This document shows positions 52,612 through 62,831 of a DNA stretch of 64,000 nucleotides, in pieces. The DNA is from Ophiostoma sp. CBS 140.51. Taxonomy: Eukaryota; Ascomycota; Sordariomycetes; Ophiostomatales; Ophiostomataceae. The notes beneath the pieces were generated by a model, which had not been told where the DNA came from, searched no databases, and saw only the letters and a list, made by a program, of their open reading frames with translations. The translations under genes and the position numbers were made by a program. The DNA is taken from the NCBI GenBank assembly GCA_029298735.1, contig JANSLP010000021.1, forward strand, positions 62,001 to 126,000, given 5' to 3'. The first letter of the stretch is position 1, and each line of letters begins with the position of its first letter.

Positions 52612-54168
52612 ATGCCGTACCCGTTCGTGCTGCCGACGACGTCGGCCTTCGTCTTTACAGCCGGCCTAGCCTGTCCAACACACCCTTCGTTGCTGCGCAC
52701 AGCATCAACCTACCGCGGCGTCGTCCGCGATACGCTTAAACGTCACAAACGGCTACCGCCCGAGTCCCAGTCGGCCAACTTGGGCCTGGTCGTGTCCAGT
52801 CTCCAAGACTACCTGCCGTACCTGTTTGCCGCCGCCGACGGTCTCTCGGGGCGCAACCGTGATATCCAAGTCACCGTTCTGGCCCAGCAGAAAGGCGATA
52901 ACGCTGGCAAGTCAAAACCGTCAAAACCGTCCAACACTGGCTCGTCTCCTGCGCCAGCAACGTCTGGGTCTGGCCCCAGAATTGAGTGGCGCCCCGTCTT
53001 GGCCGAAGCACGCCTGCCCGGCAAGGAGCCGCCACGCGTGCACATCCCGCTGTCCCCGACCGCCCTCGATGCCGAGGTCGCTTTCACGCTTGCCGCCCTC
53101 GGCCATGCCTACACGTTGCAGGCCCGCGCCGCCCTCCAGCCCCTTTACGTCGTCACGTCTGTCGTCCCCGTCGGCAACCAGCAGCGCCAGGCCGCCATCA
53201 ACACGGCCACCAAGCACCTGCTGACCGCCGCGGGTATTTTCTCGTATGCCGCCACGTTTACAGAGTCTTCTCGCTTTACGCCGCCCGTCCCTGAAGTCTC
53301 GTCGTCCACACTTAGGTCGCTTGCCGCGCTCGCTTTGGCCGAGGCGACGTTGATGGCCGTCCTCAAAGACGACCCGTACCCGGCTGTCGTCGCTCAGGAC
53401 CGCAACGAGCACGACCGCGAGTGGATGTACAAGGCACCGGACCTGCCCAAAGTGCGCGCCCACCTGTTTGCACGGCTGTGTCTGGCGGCGGCTGAGCATG
53501 CTGCACGAGCTGCTAGTGGTGTGTCGTCGTCACAAGGCGTGTGCCGCAGCTTTGTGCGCTACCTCCAAGACCTGCGGCACACGAGCCGGGCCAAGGCGTG
53601 CCGGTTTTTTGCGATTGATGCGGACTTGGGTGGACAGACGGGGACAGCCTTGGCATGGGTGCATGCTGCACTCCAAGAGCTGGGTGGTGCAGAGGGCCGT
53701 GCCAGCGGGGCAGCCAGCAGCAGCTCAGCAGCCGTGTCTGACAAGAAGGGTCTTTTTGACCGCCTAAAAAAGGACCGCGCCGAGAAAAAGGAGAAGAAGG
53801 AGGACCGCCGTGTAGAGCGCGGGTTGGGCTGGGGCGGTGATGCAGGCCGGTTCGAAGAGACACGCGTGCTGGCCATGCTCGACACCAAGTGGACCAAGCA
53901 AAACGACACAATCAACACGCAGCGGATCCCGCCGGCTGCTCCCTTGCTTGCACAAATGCCATCGGGCCGCGAGATTCACACAGTGCAGCCCATGAACCCT
54001 CCGCAGCTGGATCCGACGGATCTGGAGGCAATGCGCGTACCGCCAGACCCACTGGATGTGCTGAGCGACGAGGTCGACAATGTGGCCCTGGATAGTTCGG
54101 AGGACGAGGGCGAAGGACCGCCAACGGCCGGAAGGCAGTCAGCTTCGACACCAAGTCCATACTATTAG
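52612..54168 (+). CDS. palC: pH-response regulator protein PalC (BRO1 domain)
   Basis: A component of the fungal ambient-pH (Pal/Rim) pathway. By family knowledge PalC binds the ESCRT-III subunit Vps32 at plasma-membrane foci to help activate the PacC/Rim101 factor. The 518-residue intronless protein opens with PYPFVLPTTSAF, then RGVVRDTLKRHKRLP and SSLQDYLPYLFA, the recognisable PalC N-terminus; IEWRPVL and an LPLLYVVTS-like helical region continue the BRO1-type domain to about residue 350, ending in SRAKACRFFAIDADLGGQTGTALAWV. A Lys/Glu-rich stretch (RLKKDRAEKKEKKED) and the conserved-looking KQNDTINTQ follow. Length is normal for Sordariomycetes. It converges on the second Zn2Cys6 gene, stops 231 bp apart. 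Confidence 0.93.
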   Translation: MPYPFVLPTTSAFVFTAGLACPTHPSLLRTASTYRGVVRDTLKRHKRLPPESQSANLGLVVSSLQDYLPYLFAAADGLSGRNRDIQVTVLAQQKGDNAGKSKPSKPSNTGSSPAPATSGSGPRIEWRPVLAEARLPGKEPPRVHIPLSPTALDAEVAFTLAALGHAYTLQARAALQPLYVVTSVVPVGNQQRQAAINTATKHLLTAAGIFSYAATFTESSRFTPPVPEVSSSTLRSLAALALAEATLMAVLKDDPYPAVVAQDRNEHDREWMYKAPDLPKVRAHLFARLCLAAAEHAARAASGVSSSQGVCRSFVRYLQDLRHTSRAKACRFFAIDADLGGQTGTALAWVHAALQELGGAEGRASGAASSSSAAVSDKKGLFDRLKKDRAEKKEKKEDRRVERGLGWGGDAGRFEETRVLAMLDTKWTKQNDTINTQRIPPAAPLLAQMPSGREIHTVQPMNPPQLDPTDLEAMRVPPDPLDVLSDEVDNVALDSSEDEGEGPPTAGRQSASTPSPYY

Positions 54169-54399
54169 GCTCGTGCGTCATTTTTTACATCGACTTCTTT
54201 CTTCACTCATAGCGACGTTTGTTTACTGGTACATTTTGTAAATATTGTAATAAAAGAAAACATTGAGATGATTCTACCATATATCCGTTCCTAAATGCTT
54301 TGTAGCCATGCCATATGTCTTTGTCCCTTATGCTGTTTTCCCATATCCAATCGCGGGTATTGTACATTTTCCGTTTTTCTTCTTCTCTCTGCTCGATTT

Positions 54400-56729
54400 C
54401 TACACAATCACCAGTTTGTCAATCTCTTGCCGGGCCATCTCAATCACCTTTTGGCAGTTCGGCTTCTCGCCCGGCGGCAGCCGTGTGTACCCACACTCGC
54501 CACCCTCTTCCTGCGTCTTGATCAGCCCTGCATCGTATGCATCGTCTATAAACTTGTGCCGCATCTTAGACCGCTCCTCCATCATCTCGGCAATGTCCTT
54601 GAGGCCAAAATGCACGGGCACCATGAAGAAACCAGACTTGGGTGCACCAGTGGCCTTGCTGTCCGCTCGTGGCGGCTTGTCTCTGTTGGCGGGTTTGTCA
54701 CCTCCCTTGCCCGATATGGACGCCATAGCCTGCTGCGCCGAGATAATACTCTCCACAGCGTCGTCGTCGTCCACATCGTCGCGGTCCAGGTGGATGCCAT
54801 AGACATCCATCTTGAGCATCGCCCGCACGACTAGTCGCCACAGTGGGGGCTCCACCATGCTGTTGTCCATTGACGTCGTCTGTGCGCACACATTGTCCCA
54901 CCGCGCCATGTGGCCCCAGACGCCACCGTAGGCCGTGAGAGAGAGCGGCAGCCGAATCTTGGCGGCCGACGCACGCGCGGCTTCTTCGTCGACCATGGTC
55001 ACAATGCGCCGGTACGTGTGGGCAATCGTTGGCAGCAGCGCGCCTAGAATCATGAGGTTTTGGAATGCTTGCAGGGGCGGCTTGGTGTTGAGGTCGAGGT
55101 GTGGTGGTGAGCAGCTGGGACACAGCACAGTATCGTGTGCCGTGTGGGCGGCGTTGCGTGCTACGCTCATGGCCGGGCCGACCTCGCTAGGCAGGTGTTG
55201 TAGCGAGTCGAGTGCCAGGTACAGTCGAGCAAGGCAGCCACAGACACGGTTGGGCGCTGTCAGCAGCCATGCGGCGGATGATTTGCTGTAGGCATCGATA
55301 GGCGTAGAAGTCGGGATGCCACCGATGAGAGTCGGCTGACCTTCTAGAACGGGCAGCTTGTGCGGCTGGTAGGGCGGCAGTTCGCCTGCCTTTTCTGCCA
55401 TTTCGGCATCATACGCATCGGACACAGCTTGAGGGATAGTGGGCAGTGGTGGCAGCTGCTGGGGTATGATTCTCGGAGAGGGAGGCAAGATACCGATCGG
55501 TGATTGACGTGGCTGCCAACCATGTGGACTGTTCCCGGCCAAACCGGGTGTTAATCCGGGCGTCGCCATGGGCGGCGCTGACCGGTGTGTGGCAGGCGTC
55601 TCCGTTGCTTGTGACGATTGACTACCGTTGGATGTGAGTGACGGCACATCGGACCCGCCACTGGGTGATGTCATGTTGCTGTTGCTATTGTTGTGTGTTT
55701 GCGTAGGAGGTGTTGGCACGCCGCCGCCCATGGGATCGGTCGAGCCCGTGTTGAAGTCAATGTCGGAAAAGTTGATGCCAAACAGGCTCCGTGGGAAGAG
55801 GCTGTCATAACGGTGTGATGCAGTTGGCATTGGAGAATGTCTTGTTGTCGATGGTGGTGAGAGCCCTGGGATGGCTGCTGCTGCTGTTGCTGACGGGAAT
55901 GATGTAAGAGCGGGCTGTGTGTGGAGGCCGGTGGACTGGACCATGTCGGCGTGTGTGTTGTGTTGTTGTTGTTGGTCTTGTTGCTGGTGGTCTTGCTGTT
56001 GCTGCATAATCGACGGATCGAGGGCGTTGTTGTCACCCATGCCGAGAAAATCAAAGAACGTGAAGCCAGGGGACGAGACCTGGTCGGCCAGGATGGATAG
56101 GCCGACATCACCGTCGCCCATATCCCGGTTCATGTTGAGTCCAGGCAGGCCATTGCTACCGTCGGCCGGTGCATCACTAGAAGTAGTGCCGGCAGCGGCA
56201 GCTTTCTCTTCCTCTTCTTCGGTCCTTGGCCGTTTCCGTGGTCGGCCCATGGGCTTCTGGGCAGAGTAGATGCAGGCAATGCCCTCCCGTTTGCAGCGGC
56301 GGCAGCCATCAGCCTCTTTGGTGCAAGCAAGCTTGCGGGTTCCTATGGGACAGTACGATGTGAGCACAGTGGTCCTAGCGGTGATGAGCGTCGAGTCATG
56401 CAGCCTCGTGTATATAAGAGACAAAATAAAACAATAAAAGAGACCAGAATGACGACACCGGCGACTTTTGCCGACAGAACATAAATCAAAAAGTAAACAA
56501 TGAGACCGTCCAGTGCCGTCAGACATGCACATCAGCCCTATATGGCATTGCCGGCAGCCGACCCGGGCAGATAGGAAACAAAGATACAGCAAATATGGAG
56601 AGATATCGCAGACTATGCGGGAGCTTTGGCAGCTTTGGGAGCTTTCGGAGACTTACTGCACTCATCACAGGCACGACGCTTCTTCTGATCCGCCGCCTCG
56701 GGTGAGGGGTCTTTCTGGGGATTGGCCAT
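54400..56729 (-). CDS. Zn2Cys6 transcription factor
   Basis: A nuclear regulator of 671 residues by my gene model. Exon 1 (56729-56657) encodes MANPQKDPSPEAADQKKRRA and the first half of the zinc cluster; an intron at 56656-56343 (GTAAGT..CATAG, 314 nt) is followed by exon 2 (56342-54400). The join gives a perfect 2-6-6-2-6 cluster: ACDECRTRKLAC, then C-x2-C and Cys48 (Cys 21, 24, 31, 38, 41, 48), followed by a GRPRKRPR nuclear-localisation segment. The middle is Gln/Ser/Thr/Pro-rich. The C-terminal 300 residues contain Cys-rich CLARLYLALDS and CPSC, of the kind found in a subset of fungal regulators with a C-terminal AflR-like region. Without splicing the cluster is incomplete. Targets are unknown. 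Confidence 0.85.
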
Positions 56730-57652
56730 GACGAGCTGCTGCAGGGCCCAGTGTCGCAATTGGGCTGTAAGCTGAGTCTGTTGAGTAAACAAAGGTTTAA
56801 GAATGGAGAACAAAATAAGAACAGCCAAAAGGTCAATGGGATTCTCTGGCTATAACATTGGAGAGAATTCTATGTAAGTTGGGTGTTGGAGAGAGGAAAT
56901 GAATCTTTAGAGAGACGTCACAAGGCACAACATTGCGTGACGTGGAAGGCACAGAATAAAGGGGGTAAGAAGAGAAACGTGGAAGGAGAGAGAAGAGAGG
57001 TAGACGGGAAAGAGCGAATGCGAAAAAGGAGAGAGGAATCGAGAAGCATTGGGGAACGTGTGGTCTGTTTGGTTCGAGCAGGAGGCACGACTCGCACGAT
57101 AGTACCCGTTTTAGTGCTGTGAGTGCTGTATTTTGGGCAGGATCGCGGCGCTGTTCACCTCTGACAGGGGGCAATAACACGAGTCGGGATCGCATTCGGA
57201 GACTTTTTTCTGAATGAAAGGTGCGCGGGGGAATTCAAGGTCCTTCTCGATGTGTAAGCTGACCCGCCTTTGGCAGGAAGGCTCGGAGACTTTTGCTCTT
57301 CTCAGTCTTCTCTGTGTCTCTTCGCTCTCATTGTCCAAGCACGTCCCAAAGAGGAAAAGCCAACCGGGGTTCGGGCGAAACGGCGATTAACACCAGATCC
57401 AGGCGGTGACCGCTTTTGGATCTCTGGATTAGGTAAGCTTTTACGGGTCCCATTTTAGTCTGGCAGAAAATACAGACCGCCCAAAAAAATTGTAGGTAAG
57501 AAAATTTTGGTGCTGTTGGCGCTTGGTAGCAGTTGCTCTACTAGTTTTGCTCTGGCAGGAGCGTTTCGTTGCGCATCTCCAACGTCCAAGTCAAAAGATC
57601 GAACCAACGGTCGAGACGATCACCACCACCACACAACACATTTTTTTTCACA
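56730..57652 (+). other. Divergent promoter region (Zn2Cys6 gene and ERB1)
   Basis: No gene in this 0.9-kb spacer. A GAAAATTTT word, similar to the ribosomal-RNA-processing element of ribosome-biogenesis promoters, occurs near 57500, about 150 bp upstream of the ERB1 start. A purine-rich tract (GAGAGA/GGAAGG) fills 56880-57050. Confidence 0.4.
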
Positions 57653-60115
57653 ATGGCACCCAAGGCAAAGGCAACGAAGCCGGCCAAGGCGACCAAGGCC
57701 GCGGCTGTCCCCGAGAAGAAGCGCAAGGCGTCCATTGTGACGACCGACGGCGAGTCCGACAACGAGGGCAGCATCGACGGTCTTTTGGATGGCGTGTTTT
57801 CCGACAGCGACGAGGGCTCTGACGACGAGGCCGCACTCGATAGCGACGATGTGCCGTCCGAGGGCGAAGACGACGAGGAGAGCCGCGAGCTGGCGAAGCT
57901 GACGCTCAACAATGGCACCACCGACGGCGCCGAGGACGAGCAGAGCGATGAGGAGAAGGAGGAGAAAGACGACGACGACTTTGAGGAGTTTGACGACGAC
58001 GACGACGAAGAACTCGAGGAGGACCCCGACCAAGATAACGACGACGAAGAAGACAAGCCCAACTACCGGGTAACGACAGACGCCAACGGCGGCGTGCGGT
58101 ACATCTACGACGAGGTCGACCCGGTCTACGATTCCGACGACAGCGATAAAGAAGAGGCCAACACGATTGGCAACATCCCCCTCTCATTCTACGACTCGTA
58201 CCCGCACATTGGCTACGACATCAACGGCAAGAAGATTATGCGGCCGGCATCGGGCGACGCTCTCGATGCGCTCCTCGAAAGCATCGAGCTGCCCGAGGAC
58301 TGGACAAACCTGACGGATCCGGCAACGGGCAAGCCGCTCAAGCTTAACAAGGAGGAGCTTGAGCTGCTGAAGCGTGTGCACAAGGAGCGCCTGAACGACA
58401 GTGAAGGCGCCGGCGACTACGACCCCTACCCTGACATGGTCGAGTACTTTACGAGCAAGGTGGAGACGATGCCGCTGAGCGCCGCCCCCGAGCCCAAACG
58501 CCGTTTCGTGCCGTCCAAGCATGAGGCTAAGCGCATTGCCAAGCTGGTGCGTGCCATCCGTCTGGGTCACATTCTGCCGTACAAGCCGCGTGACGAAACC
58601 AAAGAGGAGGAGGAGACGCAGCCGCACTACGACCTGTGGCATGACGAGGTGCCCGTCGAGGCGCACATTATGCACATCCCCGCGCCTAAGCTGCCGCCCC
58701 CAGGCCACCGCGAGTCCTACAACTGCCCGCCCGAGTATGTGCCCTCAAAAGCTGAGCGCGCTGAGTGGGAGGCCATGGACCCAGAGGACCGTGAGCAGGC
58801 TTTCCTGCCCGCCAAGTACGATGCCCTCCGCAAGGTGCCCGGCTATGGCGAGTTTGTCAAGGAGCGCTTCGAGCGCTGTCTGGATCTGTACCTGGCGCCC
58901 CGAGTGCGCCGCAACCGCCTCAGCATCGACCCCAGTTCGCTGCTGCCCAAGCTGCCCCCTGCCGAGGAGCTCAAGCCCTTCCCCACGGTGTGCCAGACGG
59001 TCTTCCGCGGCCATGTGGGCGGTGTGCGTACTGTGGCTATTGACCCGACTGGCAACTGGCTGGCCTCGGGCGGTGACGACGGTACTGTGCGTCTGTGGGA
59101 GCTGCTGACGGGTCGCCAGGTGTGGAGTGCGCGGTTGACAGGTGGCAAGGGCCACGAGGACAAGTACAACGACGAGCCGGTGCGCAGCATCGAGTGGCGG
59201 CCCAGCAAGGGCGCGTTCATTCTGGCTGCCGCTGCCGGTGAGGACCTGTACATGATTGTGCCCACCGTTGTCGTCGACCCAGAGCTGGAGCAGGCGAGCC
59301 GTGAGGTTGTCGATGCTGGTTTCGGTTACGCCGCCACCAAGGGCAAGAAGCCTGCCAACGACCCGGTCACGGGCGAGCCCCAAAAGCCCGCGGCCAAGTG
59401 GAGCCGTCCCGAGGACGCACGGCTGGTGAGCGCCGGTGTGCTGCTGCAGATCCGTGTGCGGAGCCCCATTGAGTCCGTCAGCTGGCACCGTCGCGGCGAG
59501 CACTTTGCTACTGTCTCTCCCACTGGTGGCCGCAGTGCCGTTGCTGTCCATACCCTGTCGCGGCACTTGACCCAAGTCCCCTTCCGCCGCATGCCCAACA
59601 TCCCCCAGGTGGCCCGCTTCCATCCTTCGGAGCCGCTCTTCTTTGTGGCCACCAAGCAGCGTATCCGTGTGTACGACCTGCAAAAGATGGAGTTGGTCAA
59701 GACGGTGCAGCCCGGTGCCCGCCAGATCTCGTCGTTTGATGTGCACCCCACCAGCGGTGAGCACCTGATTGTCGGTGCCTACGACCGCCGTCTGGTGTGG
59801 CAGGATGTCGAGATGGCCAGCACAGGCCCATACAAGACGATGCGGTACCACGAGAAGGCCGTGCGCGCCGTGCGCTTCCACCGCGGCGGTCTGCCCCTCT
59901 TTGCCGACACGAGCGACGACGGCACCCTGCAAATCTACTTTGGCCGTGTCTACAATGACCCGCTCGAGTACCCGACGATTGTGCCCCTGAAGAAGCTAGA
60001 GCGGGGCGCACATAAGGTGGTCAATGCCGTGGGTGCGCTGGACGTGACGTGGCATCCCAAGGAGGCGTGGTGTGTGTCGGCCGGTGCAGACGGTACCTGT
60101 CGGTTGTGGATGTAG
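57653..60115 (+). CDS. ERB1: Ribosome biogenesis protein ERB1 (BOP1 homologue)
   Basis: A nucleolar member of the NOP7-ERB1-YTM1 (PeBoW) complex, needed for 27S pre-rRNA processing and 60S subunit assembly. The 820-residue intronless protein has a Lys-rich start, a long Asp/Glu-rich region (about 40-150), the BOP1 N-terminal domain (NTIGNIPLSFYDSYPHIGYD, GKKIMRPA, then RRFVPSKHEAKRI and LVRAIRLG) to about residue 440, and a C-terminal WD40 propeller that begins with FRGHVGGVRTVAIDPTGNW and GDDGTVRLWE and ends with GADGTCRLWM. ATG 57653 is chosen since it opens MAPKAKATK; the in-frame 57569 ATG adds 28 unrelated residues. It converges on the patatin-family gene at 60387. Confidence 0.96.
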   Translation: MAPKAKATKPAKATKAAAVPEKKRKASIVTTDGESDNEGSIDGLLDGVFSDSDEGSDDEAALDSDDVPSEGEDDEESRELAKLTLNNGTTDGAEDEQSDEEKEEKDDDDFEEFDDDDDEELEEDPDQDNDDEEDKPNYRVTTDANGGVRYIYDEVDPVYDSDDSDKEEANTIGNIPLSFYDSYPHIGYDINGKKIMRPASGDALDALLESIELPEDWTNLTDPATGKPLKLNKEELELLKRVHKERLNDSEGAGDYDPYPDMVEYFTSKVETMPLSAAPEPKRRFVPSKHEAKRIAKLVRAIRLGHILPYKPRDETKEEEETQPHYDLWHDEVPVEAHIMHIPAPKLPPPGHRESYNCPPEYVPSKAERAEWEAMDPEDREQAFLPAKYDALRKVPGYGEFVKERFERCLDLYLAPRVRRNRLSIDPSSLLPKLPPAEELKPFPTVCQTVFRGHVGGVRTVAIDPTGNWLASGGDDGTVRLWELLTGRQVWSARLTGGKGHEDKYNDEPVRSIEWRPSKGAFILAAAAGEDLYMIVPTVVVDPELEQASREVVDAGFGYAATKGKKPANDPVTGEPQKPAAKWSRPEDARLVSAGVLLQIRVRSPIESVSWHRRGEHFATVSPTGGRSAVAVHTLSRHLTQVPFRRMPNIPQVARFHPSEPLFFVATKQRIRVYDLQKMELVKTVQPGARQISSFDVHPTSGEHLIVGAYDRRLVWQDVEMASTGPYKTMRYHEKAVRAVRFHRGGLPLFADTSDDGTLQIYFGRVYNDPLEYPTIVPLKKLERGAHKVVNAVGALDVTWHPKEAWCVSAGADGTCRLWM

Positions 60116-60386
60116 GGTGTGTGTTTCCTTTTCTTTTTTCTTTTTCTCTCCTATATCTGTATCTCTGTATTTCTCTTTTTCTCTGTTCTGTCTAGATTTT
60201 TTATCTTGTTTTCATATGCCTTTGTATCGGCGTCATAGTCATCTTGAACCATAGGAGTACAAAATTTCAGTGTTTATTGCATAGTTATCTAAATGTCCAA
60301 ACTCCCTATATGCGATGTGATGCCCGGAAAGCACGATGTATCTTTTATGTCCATATATGCATGTATATTATTGTACAAGCAAATGC

Positions 60387-62303
60387 TCATTGGACCGATG
60401 ATCCAGCCGGCGCCCACGGTATTGTGGACTTTCTCCTTGGGGCAACACTGCCGCTGCGGCTATCGGTCTTGACTGGACTCTTGCCCCGTGACAAAGCTGA
60501 AGATGAAGTAGCGGCCAGGTCCTTGCATGCCTGCTCCAGGGCCAACTCTACTGAGCACCGGATCTTGAGAGCTGCCACTGCTGGCCACACGGCCTTTTCG
60601 CCCTTTTGAATCCAGTACCGCAGCGTCTCTGGTGACGGCGAGTCCAGCAGCCGCACGTAGTCTTTAAGTGGTACTGTCGGCACGAGCACAAGGTGGCCAC
60701 CGGGGATCTGTTCGTCCAATAGCAGTCTGCGTAGAGCTAGTGGAAGCCAGCCGAGACGCACCATCTGGTCGAGACGATGGCGCACGAGGCGGCCCGTGTG
60801 GTGCAGCACAAACGCGTTGGCGCGGGCGAGTGTGCCCATGGCGAAGCCACGCATGGCAGGCGAGTGCATCGACGGCTCAAGAAAGGGCACGAGGTATGGC
60901 CGTGCCTGGCTGACGATGAAATGGTTGACGTTGAACAGCTGGGACAGACGCTGCAGCGGTGAGTGGCGCGTGCCGTAGCTGCCATACGTCCAATGGCGGA
61001 ACTGGGCGGCATCAGCAAGATGCCAGGGCACAATGACAGTGCGGCCCTCATCGTCGACTTCCTTGCACAAGATGGCGGTCTGGCGGTGACCATACCAGGC
61101 GGCAGTAGCGGCGTCACTGACGACACTCGAGGCGTTGGACGCGACAGCGGCTGTCCAGATCAGTACATTGGGTGCCGTGACATAGTTGAGGACTGAGGGC
61201 ACGTCGGCAGCACCGCCCGTGACAACAGTGATGTTAAGTGTGCGACCTGTGCGGCGGTAGGCCTCTTCAAACGTCATGTCGCCGCCATTGTCGCGCACAC
61301 ACTGCTCGAGCACGGTCACGTCCAAGAAGTAGCCCTCGTTCCAGAAGCGCCGCAGTCGGCGATGCAACGTCTCCCACCGAGTGCGGAAGGCCGCCGGGAA
61401 CGAAAAGGGCGCCGACTCCGAGTCAGCGTCGGCCACATCCTGGCGCATCTGTTTGCGTTTGGCGACAGCCTCGAATGCCGACAGGTCAATGCCCACACCG
61501 TCCAGAACACCCGGCAGTTCCTCGTCGGTGTGCGTGCCAAGAAGCGCAGCAATCAGCGCACCCGTGCCTGTGCCCGTCAGAATGCGTGGCAGCAGGCCAC
61601 GGAGGAAGAGTGCACGAGCAACACCTAGGTGGCACGCGCCAAAGATGGAGCCGCCCTGGAAGACGAGCGTTGTTCGGCCAAATGACTGCCTCAAATTATT
61701 AAAGAGGCGCCGCTTCTCGCCGACTGACAGCAACTGGCAACGACCCTCAGTGACAGCGCGGGCCAGCTCGGGGCTTAGCTCGGATGATGGGGTAGTGGCA
61801 CGGCTGGTGCCTGCACTCGATACAGGTCCGCCAGCTTCCGGCCCGGGCAGGTTGACAAGGTCGCGAATGATCTCACAAACTTGCAGGATGTAGTTTTCAA
61901 TCAAATATTTTGTGCCTGCAAATGACGCGTTGTACAGCGACGGCACCGTAATGTTGCCCAAGTTGCGGACAAGGCCAGACTGTAGCAGATGCACGAGTGC
62001 CTGCACATGGCCAGCTTGCAGCGCAAGGCCAAACGCGGCGAGGCGGTCGCCAATCAGCTCCCAGGCGTAGGCCTTGCTCTTGTCGACTTTGCGCCAGGTG
62101 TCGATGCGGTAGCGGTGGTCAAGGGCGAGGCCGGCAGCTTCCCACTGCTCGAAAGTCTCGGCATAGTGCAGGCGGTCCCACAAAGCAGCGAGTCCACGAT
62201 CCCAGGTGAAGAGGGAGCAGACATAAGTGTAGATGCGATGGAGCCAAAGCAGGACGACGAGGGGGAAGGTGATGATCCCCCAAATCCAAATGTTCACTGA
62301 CAT
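60387..62303 (-). CDS. Patatin/TGL-family protein lacking the catalytic dyad
   Basis: A 638-residue protein with the architecture of fungal TGL3/4/5-like lipid-droplet lipases: an N-terminal hydrophobic segment (9-30), a DUF3336-like helical region, then the patatin core. The glycine-rich oxyanion loop is present as LVFQGGSIFG (213-222). However, the nucleophile elbow expected to be GxSxG reads GTGTG at 244-248, with Gly246 (GGC, 61568-61566) in the serine's place, and the DGS of the acid motif reads YGS, with Tyr440 (TAT, 60986-60984). The rest of the signature (NYVTAPNVLIW, LFNVNHFIVSQ) is intact and the ORF is full length with no stops, so it looks like a maintained pseudoenzyme rather than a decaying gene. 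Start 62303 gives a complete N-terminus. Confidence 0.9.
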   Translation of the reverse strand: MSVNIWIWGIITFPLVVLLWLHRIYTYVCSLFTWDRGLAALWDRLHYAETFEQWEAAGLALDHRYRIDTWRKVDKSKAYAWELIGDRLAAFGLALQAGHVQALVHLLQSGLVRNLGNITVPSLYNASFAGTKYLIENYILQVCEIIRDLVNLPGPEAGGPVSSAGTSRATTPSSELSPELARAVTEGRCQLLSVGEKRRLFNNLRQSFGRTTLVFQGGSIFGACHLGVARALFLRGLLPRILTGTGTGALIAALLGTHTDEELPGVLDGVGIDLSAFEAVAKRKQMRQDVADADSESAPFSFPAAFRTRWETLHRRLRRFWNEGYFLDVTVLEQCVRDNGGDMTFEEAYRRTGRTLNITVVTGGAADVPSVLNYVTAPNVLIWTAAVASNASSVVSDAATAAWYGHRQTAILCKEVDDEGRTVIVPWHLADAAQFRHWTYGSYGTRHSPLQRLSQLFNVNHFIVSQARPYLVPFLEPSMHSPAMRGFAMGTLARANAFVLHHTGRLVRHRLDQMVRLGWLPLALRRLLLDEQIPGGHLVLVPTVPLKDYVRLLDSPSPETLRYWIQKGEKAVWPAVAALKIRCSVELALEQACKDLAATSSSALSRGKSPVKTDSRSGSVAPRRKSTIPWAPAGSSVQ

Positions 62304-62831
62304 GGTCGGAGAGGGAGGTGGCGGGTGCCAGACGAGGTCGTATGCACCATTTCTGGATGTAAGAGATGGTAGAAACTGAGTTGCAAAAGGTGAAAAGAAA
62401 GACGGCTGAAGAAAACAGGAACGCCTCGTGTTGAATGTTGTCGTTTGGCATGTGATGTTGGTGTAGCCAGGTGCGCCCCACTTACTCGCCTGAGGTCAGC
62501 ATTACAAGCGGGAAGGAGCGATTGAGCGTGTTGAGCACTACAAAGTACAGACAGCACTAATCACGCAGCTATCTCACACTGAGACAGTTCATTCTCACAT
62601 CTCCCATATCAAGCTGTTGGATATCTTGTTTTCATTCAACCAAAACGCCTCTATTGTTCGCCCACCTGGCGAGGTTCGTAACCTCTTTTTAGTAATACAT
62701 GCTTCTTTCTGCTTTTTTTCAACGACCAAACCAAAGACACCATGCAAAATAGTCCCTATTATGAGAAGTAAAGGAAAAGCAAAAGATTGCAAAAGAAAGT
62801 GCCCCAAACGCTGCACAGCCCACGGCTAGCC

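Noticed and set aside
58745..59932. 395-codon ORF antisense to ERB1
   Set aside because: A shadow of a GC3-rich conserved gene; no domain is visible and the ERB1 frame accounts for the coding signal.
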